From the NCBI RefSeq assembly GCF_904849725.1, contig NC_058518.1:391145581-391209580 (forward strand): a stretch of DNA of 64,000 bases, given 5' to 3'. Position numbers and translations under genes: made by a program. The stretch is from Hordeum vulgare subsp. vulgare (taxonomy: Eukaryota; Streptophyta; Magnoliopsida; Poales; Poaceae). The notes below the pieces were generated by a model. It searched no databases and was not told the DNA's origin. It saw nothing but the letters and a program-made list of their open reading frames with translations. Below, piece by piece: positions 45,077-56,878 of this stretch (positions within the stretch are counted from its first letter, which is position 1; the number at the start of each line of letters is the position of its first letter).

Positions 45077-45808
45077 ATAAATAGGCGGGGGGAGGAGACA
45101 AGGCACATTTCCACCTACCCGTCCCGTCGTCCTCTTCTTCCTCGCCTCCGCACCGAGAGCTTCGTCGCCGCCCGAAGACCTCCGTCTCCGGCCGTCGTAT
45201 CCGAAGCATCCCGACACCCGCTGAACGCGCAACACTTCGCCGCGGATCTTCCTCGGTCACCTTCAGTCGCCATCACCAGGTCAGTCTTCCACTATTAGAG
45301 GCAGATCTTTAGTTCCTCGAAGTTCATGTCCGCCGGTTTCCTAGAAAACCTTGAACGCCTCTATAGTTGCTGGTTAGTTTATGATGAAAACAGTAGGCAT
45401 AGTAGCATCTACCATACCCTTAGTTGACTAGCTTCGGTTTGAAGATCTTGAAAGGTTTTCGTCAGATCAGCTTCACTGTGTTCATCCTAGCCATAGGCTG
45501 TTCTTCTTTATCCAGGCTTTTCTCATTCATTTTTTCTCACTCCGTAGATCTATATGTTACTGCCTGTCGTATGAAACCTGTTTGTGGATCCATACTTCAA
45601 CATTTTAGCGAACACCTCTGAAGTTCTGAGCCATCTCTCTTAAGTAGTAGAAAATTCATAAATCGCCCTGGTACTCTGACCCGGCCCGTTGTTGGCGAGT
45701 CAACAAACTTCCTTGGTCACCTGACAAATGTTTGGCGAGTCAATGGATTTTTTAACCATTCAGTAGGCGCTCGACGAGTTTACTTACCCGTAATTTCTCC
45801 CTTTGTAG
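45077..45808 (+). promoter_or_regulatory. Promoter, 5' UTR and 5' UTR intron of the element F antisense gene
   Basis: TAATAAATAGGCGGGG near 45075-45090 is TATA-like and is followed by a C/T-rich leader. CACCAG followed by GTCAGT (donor at 45280) and TTTCTCCCTTTGTAG (acceptor ending 45808) could bound a leader intron that places the coding exon at 45809. All of this is inferred from sequence signals. Confidence 0.45.
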
Positions 45809-48800
45809 CATGGTACCGTTTTCAAAGCCGATTGGCTTCCGACCAAAGTTGATGAAGTTCTTCTCAATAACTGTGTGAAGACGGGGAACCTTGACCCAAA
45901 AGAGGTTATCGGTTGGCATTCCGGGTAAGGAGAAGAGATTCCCAACCCGAAAGAAGGGGAAATAGTTGTTTTTGTTGAGCACCTCGAACGGGGATTTAAG
46001 ACGCCAGGATCAAAATTCCTCAGAGACGCCATGACCTTCATGAATGTCCACCTCCAAGACTTAGGGCCTAACTCGATGAGCAACTTATGTTAGTTCCAAG
46101 TGTTCTGTGAAGCCTACTTGCGGATGGAACCTTCGGTTCCTTTGTTCTGGTATTTCTTTCATTTGAATCGCCAGACAGAATTTTCCAATGGCCCAAGCTT
46201 GGAACTTGGAGGCGTCAATGTTCAACGCCGCAGGGACAGTCCGTTCCCGTCACTCGCCATGCCAAGCCATCCCAAAGGCTGGGGCAAGTCTTGGTTTTAC
46301 TGCCAGGAAACTTCTCCTGAGGGTGAGAACAAGCTCCTTGGCTATAGGGAAGAACGTCTTCCAACAAACTTCAAACTCCCAGAGAAGCTTAGTGAAGAGG
46401 AGGAGTCAGATTTTATCCCAGTGCTATCCGAGTTAAGATCTCTGACAAACAACGGCCTTACTGGGGTTGACTTAATCCGCTGCTGGGTTGAATGGCGCAT
46501 CCTCCCCTTAAGTCACCGGGATGGATTAATGTGTGAGTTTGATGGCACCTTGGACCATCCCCAGTGCTATTTCCACACAGCACTGACAGAAAATGACATC
46601 GTATCCATCATAAAGAAATTGACCGGTGAGCCCTTGGCCAAGTGTGGCCAAATAGGTCTTAAGCCGTTCTGCAAGATCAACCCAGCACCAAAGATAAATA
46701 ACTTAACCCGCCTTTACTTTATTCCTTCCGACTTACTTGAGCTATGATTCTCATAATGAAAAACGCCATTTCAGAAGGGCGACAAATTCTGGTCCAAGAG
46801 GCCGAAAAAGATGGCCCTGAAGCAAGCCAAGCCACCCCCAAAGAAGAAATCTAAGGGCAAAGGCAAAGCCGCTGTTGCTGAGCCGTCTGACGCCGACGAA
46901 TCCCAAGTCGGCGACATATTTTTAGAGGTAAACATCCATCTTCTTTAACTCGCCATTCATTGTTATAGTTTTGTGTTTACACCTCCGTATCTCTTGTGTA
47001 GAATGAGGACAACGAAAGCCAGGAAGACTCCGTAGAGGTAATTTCTGTTTCCTCCGACTCATCTTCTCCTCCACCTAAGCCGGCCAGGCGGATTTGTGGG
47101 AAAGTTTCCTTCTCTCACCCAAATGCTTGTTTGGATCCTAATTTCCTTTTGAAGAAAGTGCAACATGCTTCCAATCGGAAAACTCGGAGTCATTCTGGAG
47201 ACTTGGTGTCCGTGTTACCAACAGAAACCAAGAAAAGGCAAAATGAGGTATCTTTTAATAGCATCTCTTTTCATTTCCTTTTGGATCATATTTATAACTC
47301 GCTCACATCTTGAGGTGTTATTTTTGTAGAATTCTCCTCCTTAATCAGGCGACTCAGTGATGTCAGCGCTTCCGCCGATGATCCACGTTCCAGGGTAAGT
47401 CCTTTATAATACTTAGATTGTCCTGATGATGATGATGTCTATTTTTTTAAGTGCACCCCCTTTTTCTTTTAGGGCACAAGCGAAGAAGAGGAAAACTGGC
47501 GGGTCAACTCCCATTACAGCTTCTGAGCCGATTGAAAAATGTGCGCCGATTCAGGATAACCCGGCAAAAGATAAACCTGAAGATCAAGTGGATCTCCCGA
47601 GCTCGCCCAAGGAAACCATGGAAACGCCTAATCCGCCAAGTCCATTGAAAACGGCAGAAGATCCAGACGTTGTGGTCATCACTGGCAATCGCTTTTCTTT
47701 GCCGGCCTCAGCAGTTTTGTCGAAGCATGTATCATCATCAGCTCAACCTTCTATTGAGCATGAACTTTCCAAGGCTAAGCTCTCCCAGTATGAAAATCTT
47801 GAATTCAGAGAACTTTGCTCCGGCTTTGCAAGTCGCCTGGAGGCGAGTTATCAAATGGAAAAGAGTCTGCTCCTCATGACGAAAAACAAACATGAGGTAC
47901 GCCTTACTGCATACTATATTATCCTCGTTAACCCCCAAGGGCCGGGTCATGTGCGAAAAGATGAGCCGGGTCTTGATAGTAGAAGAAAACTTTCGACCTG
48001 TAACCCCCAAGGGCCGGGTCATCTGTGAAAAGATGAGCCGGGTCTTGATAATTGAAGAAAACTTTCGACCTGTAACCCCCAAGGACCGGGTCATGTATAA
48101 AAAGATGAACCGGGTCTTGATAATTAAAGAAAAAATTTGACCTGTAACCCCCAAGGGTCGGGTCATCTGTAAAAAGATGAACCGGGTCTTGATAATTGAA
48201 GAAAACTTTCGACCTGTAACCCCCAAGGGCCGGGTCATCTGTGAAAAGATGAGCCGGGTCTTGGTACTGTATAATTTCGTCTAGAAAATTATACATTAGC
48301 CCCCAAGTGTCAGGGATGTTGCTTGCAATAATTCTAAGACTTGCCCCTTGATAATATATTTTGACAGGAATCACTTACCCAAGCTGAGTCAGCATTTGGC
48401 GACTTAAAGAAAAATTTAGCCGATCAGCAAGATGCACGGGAAAAATCAAAAGAAAAATGTCAAATGATCTTATCTGAGATGGAGAAGCTGAAAGCCGCCT
48501 TAAAAAAGGCTCAAGCTGATCAAGATGCCCTGGTAAAGCGAGCAGAAAAAGCTGAAGCCAAGTTGGATACCGTGCAACAAGAGCTGGCCGGCTTAAAGCA
48601 ACATATCTCCAACATGGCACAAGCTGTCTTTGGTAAAAAACGACTCCCTGACCTTGCACTTTGTAAATAAATAACTTAGTATAAGTTACTGGCCATCATT
48701 ATCCCTTATATAGGTCCGAGAGACGCCAATCTTCAGAACGACTGCGTCCTGATGCTGAAGGCGATTTACACGTTAACGGAGCAGCTGTATACCGGAAGTG

Positions 48801-49312
48801 TGCTGACCGTGAATGCAGTGATGGGTTCCATGGAACCCATAACATCAATAAAGAAAATGCTTGGCTGCTTATCTACTCTTCCGCCTCAGATCGGTGAGCT
48901 AACCCGGTCAGCTGCCCAAAAAGGGGCACTGACTACGTTGAGTCGGTGTCTGGCGTATGCTCCAGAATTAAAATCCGAAGAAGTAGCAGCAGGCTTTCCC
49001 CAGCTCAAGGACGACGGGTCAGAATTTGCTCAAGATGATTACTAGTGTGTTGTCAAAGAATCCCGCTTGGCGGCGACTCAGCTTGCAGCAAGCTTAGATT
49101 TATCAAAGTATCAAGCTGCCTATGACGACAAGAGCAAGAAAGTTAATCCGCCAACCTTTGTAACAACCAGCTTGACTCCGCGTCGACCCAAGAACCCTTT
49201 TGATTTGGAGGTGGATCTTTCATTAGTGCTGAACGATGAAGATGAATTTGCCGCATTATCCAAGTGTAACTGGGTATTGGGCGATTTGCAAATTGAAGTC
49301 GGTGAGAGCTAA
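45809..49312 (+). pseudogene. Element F antisense second gene (Tat-lineage 'aORF'), intron-containing, broken
   Basis: It lies opposite to gag-pol and converges with it. The N-terminal domain is of the putative gypsy-type transposon class (PF04195-like): TEFSNGPSLELGGVNVQRR and GLTGVDLIRCWVEWRILPLS. A basic linker (KRPKKMALKQAKPPPKKKSK), acidic/Ser-rich segments, a coiled coil (KLKAALKKAQADQDALVKRA) and a C-terminal helical domain follow. Frames connect across GT-AG introns I infer at about 46928-47001, 47248-47329, 47395-47472, 47897-48367 and 48633-48713. Stops include TAA near 45933, TAG near 46090, TGA 46745, TAA near 47342 and TAG 49043. The function of this ORF class is unknown. Confidence 0.72.
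47930..48262. repeat. 72-bp tandem repeat inside an intron of the element F antisense gene
   Basis: Units start with AACCCCCAAGG at 47930, 48002, 48074, 48146 and 48218, an exact 72-base period. Each contains GCCGGGTCAT, an AAAGATGAGCCGGGTCTTGA-like segment and GAAGAAAACTTTCGACC. There are about 4.6 copies. Because 72 is a multiple of three, long open frames appear on both strands (24-residue repeats such as MTRPLGVTGRKFSS), but these follow from the repeat length and are not evidence of genes. Confidence 0.93.
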
Positions 49313-50413
49313 AAGCAGGTTGGCCCGGGGACATCAGCAGAATAATCCTTCATGGATTTGGCCATCAGAGCCATGTAATAAGTGTTTCATGGAAAACAAA
49401 CCGCTTATGTGATGTGTTGAAAACCCTTGTGTCGCCCTTAGGGCGCTTTATAATGCTTGACCGCCCTCAAGGCGTTTTTATGATGCTTGACCCGCCGTGG
49501 CAAGAATGATTTTAATCATCAACCTGTTAGGCTTAAAAACATACATCAAACCATCTCAGTGAGTAATGGATGATAATAAACAATAACCGACTCAAGATGT
49601 TAAGGTGAAGTCGGAAAAATCTGATCAACCTTGTGGCAGTGCCAGGAAGGCAAAAAAATATGAATTTCGTCGGCTCATCAGGTCGCGACAGGATAGGACG
49701 AGTTATATAAACTCAAGTGCTACCCGAGGGAGACTTTTGTATAAAAAAGCTCAAGTATTTAGACCGGCTGATCAGGCACGGGTCAAGCTTCAGTGAAGCG
49801 GGTTGAGTGAACCAATGGTTTCTCTATTTTCCATGTGGGGCGCTAGCCGGTACCAGACATGTTTTAACCAAGGCGAGTTCAGGGTCCATAAAGCGGAGTA
49901 ACTCGCCAAGAGTTCATGGGTCCATATGGCGATTCGGCCAACGCACAGTCCAGTATAACCATTTGTAATGCGGTAATTTTTCGCAGGCCAAATGGGTAGT
50001 AAGGCTGATCTCAGTGAGAGGAAGCCCCCAAGTGACCTATGATTAGGGGAAAACCCGGTCATAGGATTGTAGAAGCGTATACGCTATTACCACAAAACGA
50101 CTTGGGAACAAATTGCTCCCAAGTAAGCCGGCCTAATCCACAGAATCATATAAGGCGCCTATATTTGAATCGCACGCTTGTAGAGACTTCGATCCTCTTT
50201 GGCTTATCGATACCCAGTTTTGTAATAAGTGCATCATGGCGACTTATGCTCTTTGGTATGGATAGCGTCCATGCTTGGGCGACTTGTTGAAGAGCAAAAT
50301 AAAAGATCCATACTTTCAATAAGATGAAATAGCAGGAAAGCCACCGAGTTTGGAGGCATCAATTTTATTGCTTCATAAAAAATGAAAAACTTACAAAAAG
50401 CAGAGCTAATAGC
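49313..50413. other. Element F spacer between the antisense gene and integrase
   Basis: No supported gene. The two genes of F end here tail to tail. A short degenerate direct repeat (GCCCTTAGGGCG... / GCCCTCAAGGCG..., each followed by TGATGCTTGACC-like sequence) lies at about 49435-49500. Both transcripts should end in or near this stretch. Confidence 0.6.
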
Positions 50414-51637
50414 TCAAGTGTAATAAGGCCGCAAGTGGGCTATGTTCCAGGGGCGAGTTGACTCAGCCTCCGTGGTTGTCCGATCAGGCCGAAGATCCAC
50501 CAGATAATATGACCCGTTGCGAAGGCGTTTGCTGACGACGAACGGTCCTTCCCATGGTGGTGATAACTTATGCATGCCAGTGCGATCTTGGATCAATCGA
50601 AGCACTAAGTCGCCCTCCTGAAAGGTTCGGCTCTTGACCCGGCGGCTGTGGTAACGCCGCAAGTCCTGCTGATAAATCGCCGATCGGGCGGCAGCCAAAT
50701 CGCATGCTTCCTCCAAAGCGTCCAAAGAATCCTGACGCGCCAACTCGTTGTCCTGTTCCACATAAGCAGCAACCCTGGGCGAGTCATGCCTAATATCAGT
50801 GGGAAGAACAGCTTCTGCTCCATATACCAGGAAAAAGGGAGTAAAACCCGTAGAACGGTTTGGGGTGGTCCGGATGCTCCATTGTACTGAAGGCAACTCC
50901 TCAACCCAACACCCTGGGGTGCGTTCCAGGGGAACCATGAGTCGGGGTTTGATTCCTCGCAATACTTCCTGATTCGCCCATTCAGCCTGCCCATTAGATT
51001 GTGGATGGGCCACTGCAGAGACATCAAGCCGGATGTGCTCACGATGGCAAAACTCCTGCATCGCCCCTTGTGATAGATTAGTACCATTATCAGTAATAAT
51101 GTTGTGTGGATATCCGAACCGGAAGATCAACTTTTTCATAAATTTGACCGTCGTCTCTGCATCACAAGCACCAACAGGTTCTGCTTCGACCCACTTGGTA
51201 AATTTATCAACCGCCACCAGCAGATGAGTTTTTTTGTTGGACGACATCTTAAAGGGGCCAACCATGTGTAACCCCCAGACCGCGAAAGGCCAAGTAATAG
51301 ATATCATCCTTAGTTCTTGAGCCGGCACATGAGCCTGTCATCCGTAACGCAGGCAACCATCACATCGACGAACTATCTCTTCTGCATCTGCATGAGCCGT
51401 CAACCAAAAGAAACCATGACAGAAATCCTTTGAAACCAAGGAGCGTGACCCGGCATGATGCCCACAATCTCCGGCATGGATGTCGTTCAGTATCACACAT
51501 CCTTCTTCGGAAGAAACGCATCATTGGAATACCCCAGAAATGCTTCGCTTATATAATTCGCCATTGATGATGACCATGGATTTGCTCCAACGAACGATTT
51601 GGCGAGCCAACACTTCATCTGAAGGTAACTCGCCTCA
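50414..51637 (-). pseudogene. Element F pol: integrase
   Basis: In the same frame as RNase H. After stops near 51635 and 51514 the zinc domain reads HAGDCGHHAGSRSLVSKD and CDGC. A TGA near 51340 precedes the core. In the catalytic triad the first Asp is replaced by His (VWGLHMVGPF, codon 51266-51268). The second Asp (IITDNGTNL) and the Glu (SNGQAEWANQ) remain. The C-terminal part has LSPPWEGPFVVSKRL. The loss of the first catalytic Asp alone would inactivate it. It ends with TAG at 50414. Confidence 0.88.
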
Positions 51638-52786
51638 GGCGAGATACGCCAGATACGGAAGAACCCAATCCAGCGTAACACGGAGAGCCGCTACAAACTC
51701 GGACTCAGGGTCTGGTATTGCCAACTCCTCTTCTGAGGGTAACCTCACGGAAGGATTGTGCAAAGTATCCAGAAAGACATTGGGAGGAACCGGCTTACGT
51801 TGCGAGCCGAGACGCGAAAGGGCATCAGTTGCTTCATTAAGGCGCCGGTCAATATGATCAACTTGATAGCCATGGAAATGACCCGCCACATTAGACACTG
51901 CCCTCTTGTAAGCCGCCATCTGGGGCTCCCGAGAATCCCAAGTACCTGAAACTTGCTGAGCCACCAGATCAGAATCGCCGAAACATCTGACCCACGTGAG
52001 GTTCATCTCCTTGGCGAGTCGCAAACCATGAAGCAAGGCTTCGTATTCTGCGGCGTTGTTGGTACATGGAAACATGAGTCGGAGAACATAGCAATATTTG
52101 TCTCCCTGGAGCGAAATCAGCACCACGCCAGCCCCCGAGCCTTCCAATTGCCTAGACCCGTCAAAATAAATAGTCCAGTATGTGAGGTCGGGCCTGTCTT
52201 CCGGGATCGGTAACTCGGTCCAATCGTTGACGAAATCAACCAAGGCCTGAGACTTGATAGCCGTGCGAGGGGTGTATCGCACGTGGTGTGGCCCAAGTTT
52301 GATCGCCCACTTGGCGATTCGTCCTGTCGCTTCTCAGTTCTGGATGATGTCTGCGAGGGGAGCGGAACTAACCACCGTGATGGGATGCTCTTGGAAATAG
52401 TGTTTGAGCTTTTGACTCGCCATAAATACCCCATAAACCAACTTCTGCCAGTGCGGGTATCATTGCTTGGAGAGAGTTAGCACCTCACTAATGAAATACA
52501 TCGGGCGTTGCACCGGATATTCCTTCCCTTCTTCTTTCCTTTCGACGACCACTGCCACGCTCACCGCTTTGGAGTTCGACGCAATATACAGAAGCATAGG
52601 CTCCTTTTCAGTCGGGGCAGCCAAAACCGGCGGGTTGACCAGCTGCTGCTTCAGGACTTCAAAAGCTTCATCGGCCTCGTCTGTCCAAACAAAACGGTCA
52701 GATTTCTTGAGCAATTGATAAAGGGGAATAGCTTTTTCTCCCAGGCGGCTTATGAAGCGACTTAAAGCCACGATACGACCCGCCAT
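51638..52786 (-). pseudogene. Element F pol: RNase H and second (archaeal-type) RNase H
   Basis: It starts MAGRIVALSRFISRLGEKAI (RT-RNase H junction). The first RNase H has LLYIASNSKAVSVAVVVER. TAG near 52460 and TGA 52334 interrupt. The second RNase H has YFDGSRQLEGSGAGVVLIS, NNAAEYEALLHGLRLAKEM and FGDSDLVAQQVSG, with its DEDD-type acidic residues visible, then a linker (DRRLNEATDALSRLGSQRK). Two RNase H domains in tandem are characteristic of the Tat lineage. Confidence 0.85.
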
Positions 52787-54138
52787 CCGTTGAACTTGAT
52801 TGTTATTTGCTGGTTTCCCAAGCGAAGTAATCGCCTCGATTTTGTGGCTTCAATGCCGCGCTCAGATACCAGGAAACCCAACAATTTTCCTGCAGGGACG
52901 CCGAGGACACACTTGGTGGGATTAAGCTTCATCTGGTATACCCGCAGATTGTCAAAAGTTTCCCTTAGATCCTCCAAGAGCGTCTCCTTCCTGTGAGTTT
53001 TGACCACAATGTCGTCGACGTAAGCATGGACGTTGCGTCCGATTTGACCATAGAGACAATTTTGGATGCATCGTTGGTAAGTCGCCCCAATGCTTTTGAG
53101 CCCAAACGGCATGGACACATAGCAAAAAGCCCCGAAGGGGGTTATAAAAGCTGTTTTCTCCTGATCTTCCACAACCATCTTGATTTGGTGATACCCGGAA
53201 TAAGCGTCCAGGAAGCACAAACGCTCGCAGCCCGCCACAGAATCAATAATTTGATTGATACGGGGAAGGGCGAAAGGATCCTTTGGACATGCTCTGTTAA
53301 GATCCGTGTAATCAATGCACATGCCGAAGGTACCGTTCTTCTTGAGCACTAGGACCGGGTTAGCCAACCATTTGGGGTGGAAGACCTCTACGATGAATCC
53401 GGCGGCCAAAAGACGGGCGACTTTATCCCCGATTGCCTTGCGTCGTTCCTCATTGAACCTGCGAAGATATTGCTGAATCGGTTTTGCTCTTGGGTCAACA
53501 TTAAGGTGGTGCTCAGCGAATTCTCTCGGTACACCAGGCATGTCAGAAGGTTTCCATGCGAAGATGTCCCGATTCTCACGGATGAATTCGATGAGCGCGC
53601 TTTCCTATTTGGGGTCCAGACCCGCCCCGATAGTGAACTGCTTGGTTGAGTCGCCAGGAACGAAATCCACTATATTAGTGTCGTCTGTTGGTTTGAACTT
53701 GAGGGGCGGCTCAGCGTCCGTTGTTGGCTTCTTTAGAGGTGACATGTCAGCCGGATCAACATTGGCTCGGTGATATTTGAGCTCTTTCGCAGCGCAGGCG
53801 ATTTCTGCGTAAGCCGCATCCCCCTCTTCACACTCTATTGCGATCCTCCTGTCACCATCAACCGTGATGGGTCCCTTAGGACCGGGCATCTTGAGTTTAA
53901 GGTAAACATAGCAAGGGCGAGCCATGAAACGGGCGTAAGCCGATCGTCCAAACAACGCATGATAGGGGCTCTTTAGCTTGACCACCTCAAACATAAGCGA
54001 CTCACTCCTGTAGTTAGATGTTGTTCCAAACGCAACTGTGAGCCTAACTCCGCCTATGGGGTATGCCGATTTACCTGGGACGATTCCGTGGAATACCGTG
54101 GTTGAAGGCATTAAATCTTTCTCCAGCAGGTTCATCCT
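52787..54138 (-). pseudogene. Element F pol: rest of protease and reverse transcriptase
   Basis: In the gag frame. The protease C-terminal half has VFHGIVPGKSAYPIGGVRL and YHALFGRSAYARFMA. TAG 53605 intervenes. RT follows: HHLNVDPRAKPIQQ, KNGTFGMCIDYTDLNRACPK, FLDAYSGYHQI, FITPFGAFCYVSMPFGL and AYVDDIVVKT, with YVDD at 53011-53022. A small frameshift near 52850 ends the frame before the RT thumb. Confidence 0.88.
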
Positions 54139-54141
54139 TCA

Positions 54142-56421
54142 AAAAGTGTCGAAGTATAATGTGTTGATGCTGCTACCACCATCCATCAGTACCTTCGATA
54201 AGGTATATCCCCCGACTTGAGGAGCCACGACCAACGCTAAGTCGCCGGGGTTGTCGACTCTGGGTGGGTGATCCTCCCTACTCCACGATATAATCTACTC
54301 AGACCAGTGGAGGTACCTAGGGAGTGTCGGCTCAGATATACTGTACGCTCGGTGATTCACCTTTTTATCACGCCTGCAGGCATTGGTGGTGAAGACATGG
54401 TATTGCACATTGCTTAATTGTTTGGGATTGTTGCGGAAACCACCATTATCATTTTGCCCCTGCGGAGCCCCCGGTGGGGGTGGCTGTTGAAAAACCCCGG
54501 GCGGGTTATACCGCCGTTGGTTATGCACTGGATACTCGCCACTGCTTGGCTGTGAAATGCCCTAAGCCCCCGATTCGGGGAAGCCGCCAAACGGGTTCTC
54601 GCATTGGTTGGGTGCACCAAACTGTTCCTGTCGTTGGTCCAGATCACCGCCTTGCCCTTTTTTGATCGCCTCTGCCCGAAACTCCCGCATCACGTAACAG
54701 TCCTCCCAGGAATGAGTCGCCGGTCCGTCTGCCATGGCGTGGTGCGGGCAGGGGCCCTTGAGTATCTCGTTATAATTGCGCGACTTTTTGCCACTGTAAC
54801 CCCTCTTCTTCTGGCGCTGGTTGCCGTTGTTGGCATTGGTGTTGGCGACTAAGTCCGAAGACTCTTCCTGCTGTCTTCTCTTGTCGTTCTCTCCGTGATT
54901 ATGGCGGGTGCGTCCCTGAAACCGGGTATGATTTTTGGATGACTCGCCTTTCCTCGGCGAGTTGGCCTTGCCGCCATCCTCTCCTGGATCTTTGGTGTCG
55001 TCCGCCTCGGCGTACCTTGTGAGGGTGTCCATTAGTTCCCCCATATCTTGGACTTTTCGCTTGAGTCGCCCCAACTTCTGTACCAAGGGCTCATAGTGGC
55101 AGTTTTGCTCCAAGATCAGCATAGCCTGAGCCGCCGTGATGCTGTCCGACGAGTGAATGATCTCCGCGACCCGCCGTGTCCAGTGGTGGGCCGACTCATC
55201 AGGGCGCTGAACGCAGTGCTGTAAATCGACTATTGTCATCGGGCGCTTGCAAGTCCCCTGGAATTTTTTGACGAAACGCTCTTTCAATTCAGCCCAAGTC
55301 TGGAAGGAATTGGGGGGCAAGTTTTTTAACCAAGTACGCGCCGTTCCCTCGAGCATCATTATGAAGTACCTGACGCACACTGCTTCACTTACATCGAGCA
55401 TGTCCATGGCGATTTCGTAACTCTCAACCCATGACGCCGGCTCAAGGTCCGGGGTGTAGTTAGGCACCTTTCTTGGTCCTTTAAAATCCTTCGGCATTCG
55501 CTCATTGCAAAGGGCGGGGGCCAAGCATGGCACCCCCACCTGTCTGCCGCCTCCAACAAGCGGTGCTGGGCCGGTTTGGATGTCCGGGTGATCCCGACCT
55601 GGCGGGTCCCGATGATCAGGCGAGTTGACCTGGGGAAAGGGTCGCGGTCCGCTCGTTATGGCAGGCTGGTCTTCTGGCCGACTCCTGGTGCGGCTTGCCT
55701 GGGGGGTGGAGTGCAGCCGATCGAGGCTGTGCGAGAACTGGGCGTTTTGAACCACCGCCGTCTTCAACATCTCAATGGCGTTCCTTGCTTCTATCTCAGC
55801 CGGGGTGTTGCCATGAATCGGAAGGGACTCTAAATGGCGAGTCGTGGCGAGGACGTTGTCCACCGGGTTGGAAAAGTGACCTCGAGGTGTCTGGAATCGA
55901 GGGACGCGATCAACAGCTGGCTGAAACAGCGGGTTTGGCGGCTGGCCCGGCCCTCCTCCCGGAGCGTCTCCTGCCCCGGGAGTTCGTGGAGTGTCGAATA
56001 GGCGGGTCGGGTTGAGATCAGGGGGTAAACGTCCCTGGTGCCTCCGCTGATGGACAGTGTCAGATGCGTGTTGATGCCTCTCGAGCCGCCAGTTTTCGGT
56101 GTTCAAGCGAGCCGCTTCAAAGGTAATTTGAGCCTGCTGGGTCTCGATCCTAGCGGCTTCTACTTCCGCGTCTCGCTGAGCCTTTGCCACCCCATCTCTT
56201 AGCTTTGTTAATTCGGCATTTATCGTGTCCTGGTTTTCTGATGTTATAGGGGTCGCCATGAGCCTTGTTATCTCCGCCGCCAACTCCACCAAGATCGCAG
56301 CTGGGCTTCTGGAAGTTTCGCCAGTCCCATCGTTGCCTGCCGGGTTTGGTGGGGGCTGAGTCGCCCCTGCCATGTAAACGGCGATCTGACGGCGGGTACG
56401 GTCGAGAACCTCGGGGTCCAT
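54142..56421 (-). pseudogene. Element F gag and start of protease
   Basis: ATG at 56421 (MDPEVLDRTRRQIAVYMAG) is preferred to the TTG upstream. An N-terminal helical, Gln/Ala-rich region leads into the Tat-type capsid (ARTWLKNLPPNSFQTWAELK, RPMTIVDLQHCVQRPDESAH). A basic tail follows, and a possible zinc-binding remnant CPHHAMADGPATHSWEDC. In-frame TAG 54562 and TAG 54295 interrupt it. The same frame reaches the protease site KVLMDGGSSINTLYF, with the D-G-G triad around 54160, and then TGA at 54139. Confidence 0.87.
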
Positions 56422-56858
56422 TGCTAGCGACAAACCTCCGAGTCAGCCTCCATGTAGAGACTGAATTGAATCTGAGTCGCCCATGGATGATTCGTCATCA
56501 GTGTTGACCGGCGTGGTCTCCTGGGTCGCCGATCGTTCTGGTTCCTCAGATCCCTGTGTGAAACCAACAAAGACCGGATGGGTTAGGTTCGGCATTGCGA
56601 CAGGGCGGACGTACCTGGCTGGCTCGACGATGTCGGAGAAGATGTCCGGCTCAGGCATAGGCGATCCAACCATGCCGACAAAGACGTTGATTTTGCCGAA
56701 GGGGATTCTGTAGCCGGATTCAATTGAATCGGCCTCGGGCCCCCACAGCAAGTTATTGATGTAGTACTTCCCGCGGCGGCTCCGAGTCATGAGCCCCGCT
56801 ACGTAGCTCCTGGGCCCTGGTAGGGCTCCCTTTGAGAATGCAACTCCACCGTGCGCAG
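56422..56858 (-). other. Element F leader between PBS and gag
   Basis: Contains an open minus-strand frame (from 56955, reaching past the gag ATG in another frame) rich in Pro, Gly and Ser. I see no family motif and treat it as leader. Confidence 0.5.
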
Positions 56859-56876
56859 GCCCCATGGTGGGCGCCA
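56859..56876 (-). other. Element F primer-binding site
   Basis: Minus-strand TGGCGCCCACCATGGGGC starts two bases inside the 5' LTR. It has the expected TGG start (complement of CCA). I do not assign the tRNA. Confidence 0.7.
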
Positions 56877-56878
56877 AC

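Noticed and set aside
47930..48262. Regular repeat considered as a CRISPR array
   Set aside because: The whole 72-bp unit repeats, without unique spacers, in a plant retrotransposon.
47738..48374. Two overlapping minus-strand frames (166 and 148 codons) encoding a 24-residue repeat
   Set aside because: They lie in the 72-bp tandem array, which is open in several phases because 72 is divisible by three. They are antisense to a gene intron and lack a promoter or family match.
52283..54220. Plus-strand ORFs opposite the F pol domains
   Set aside because: They are shadows of the minus-strand RT/RNase H frame, which shows clear motifs.
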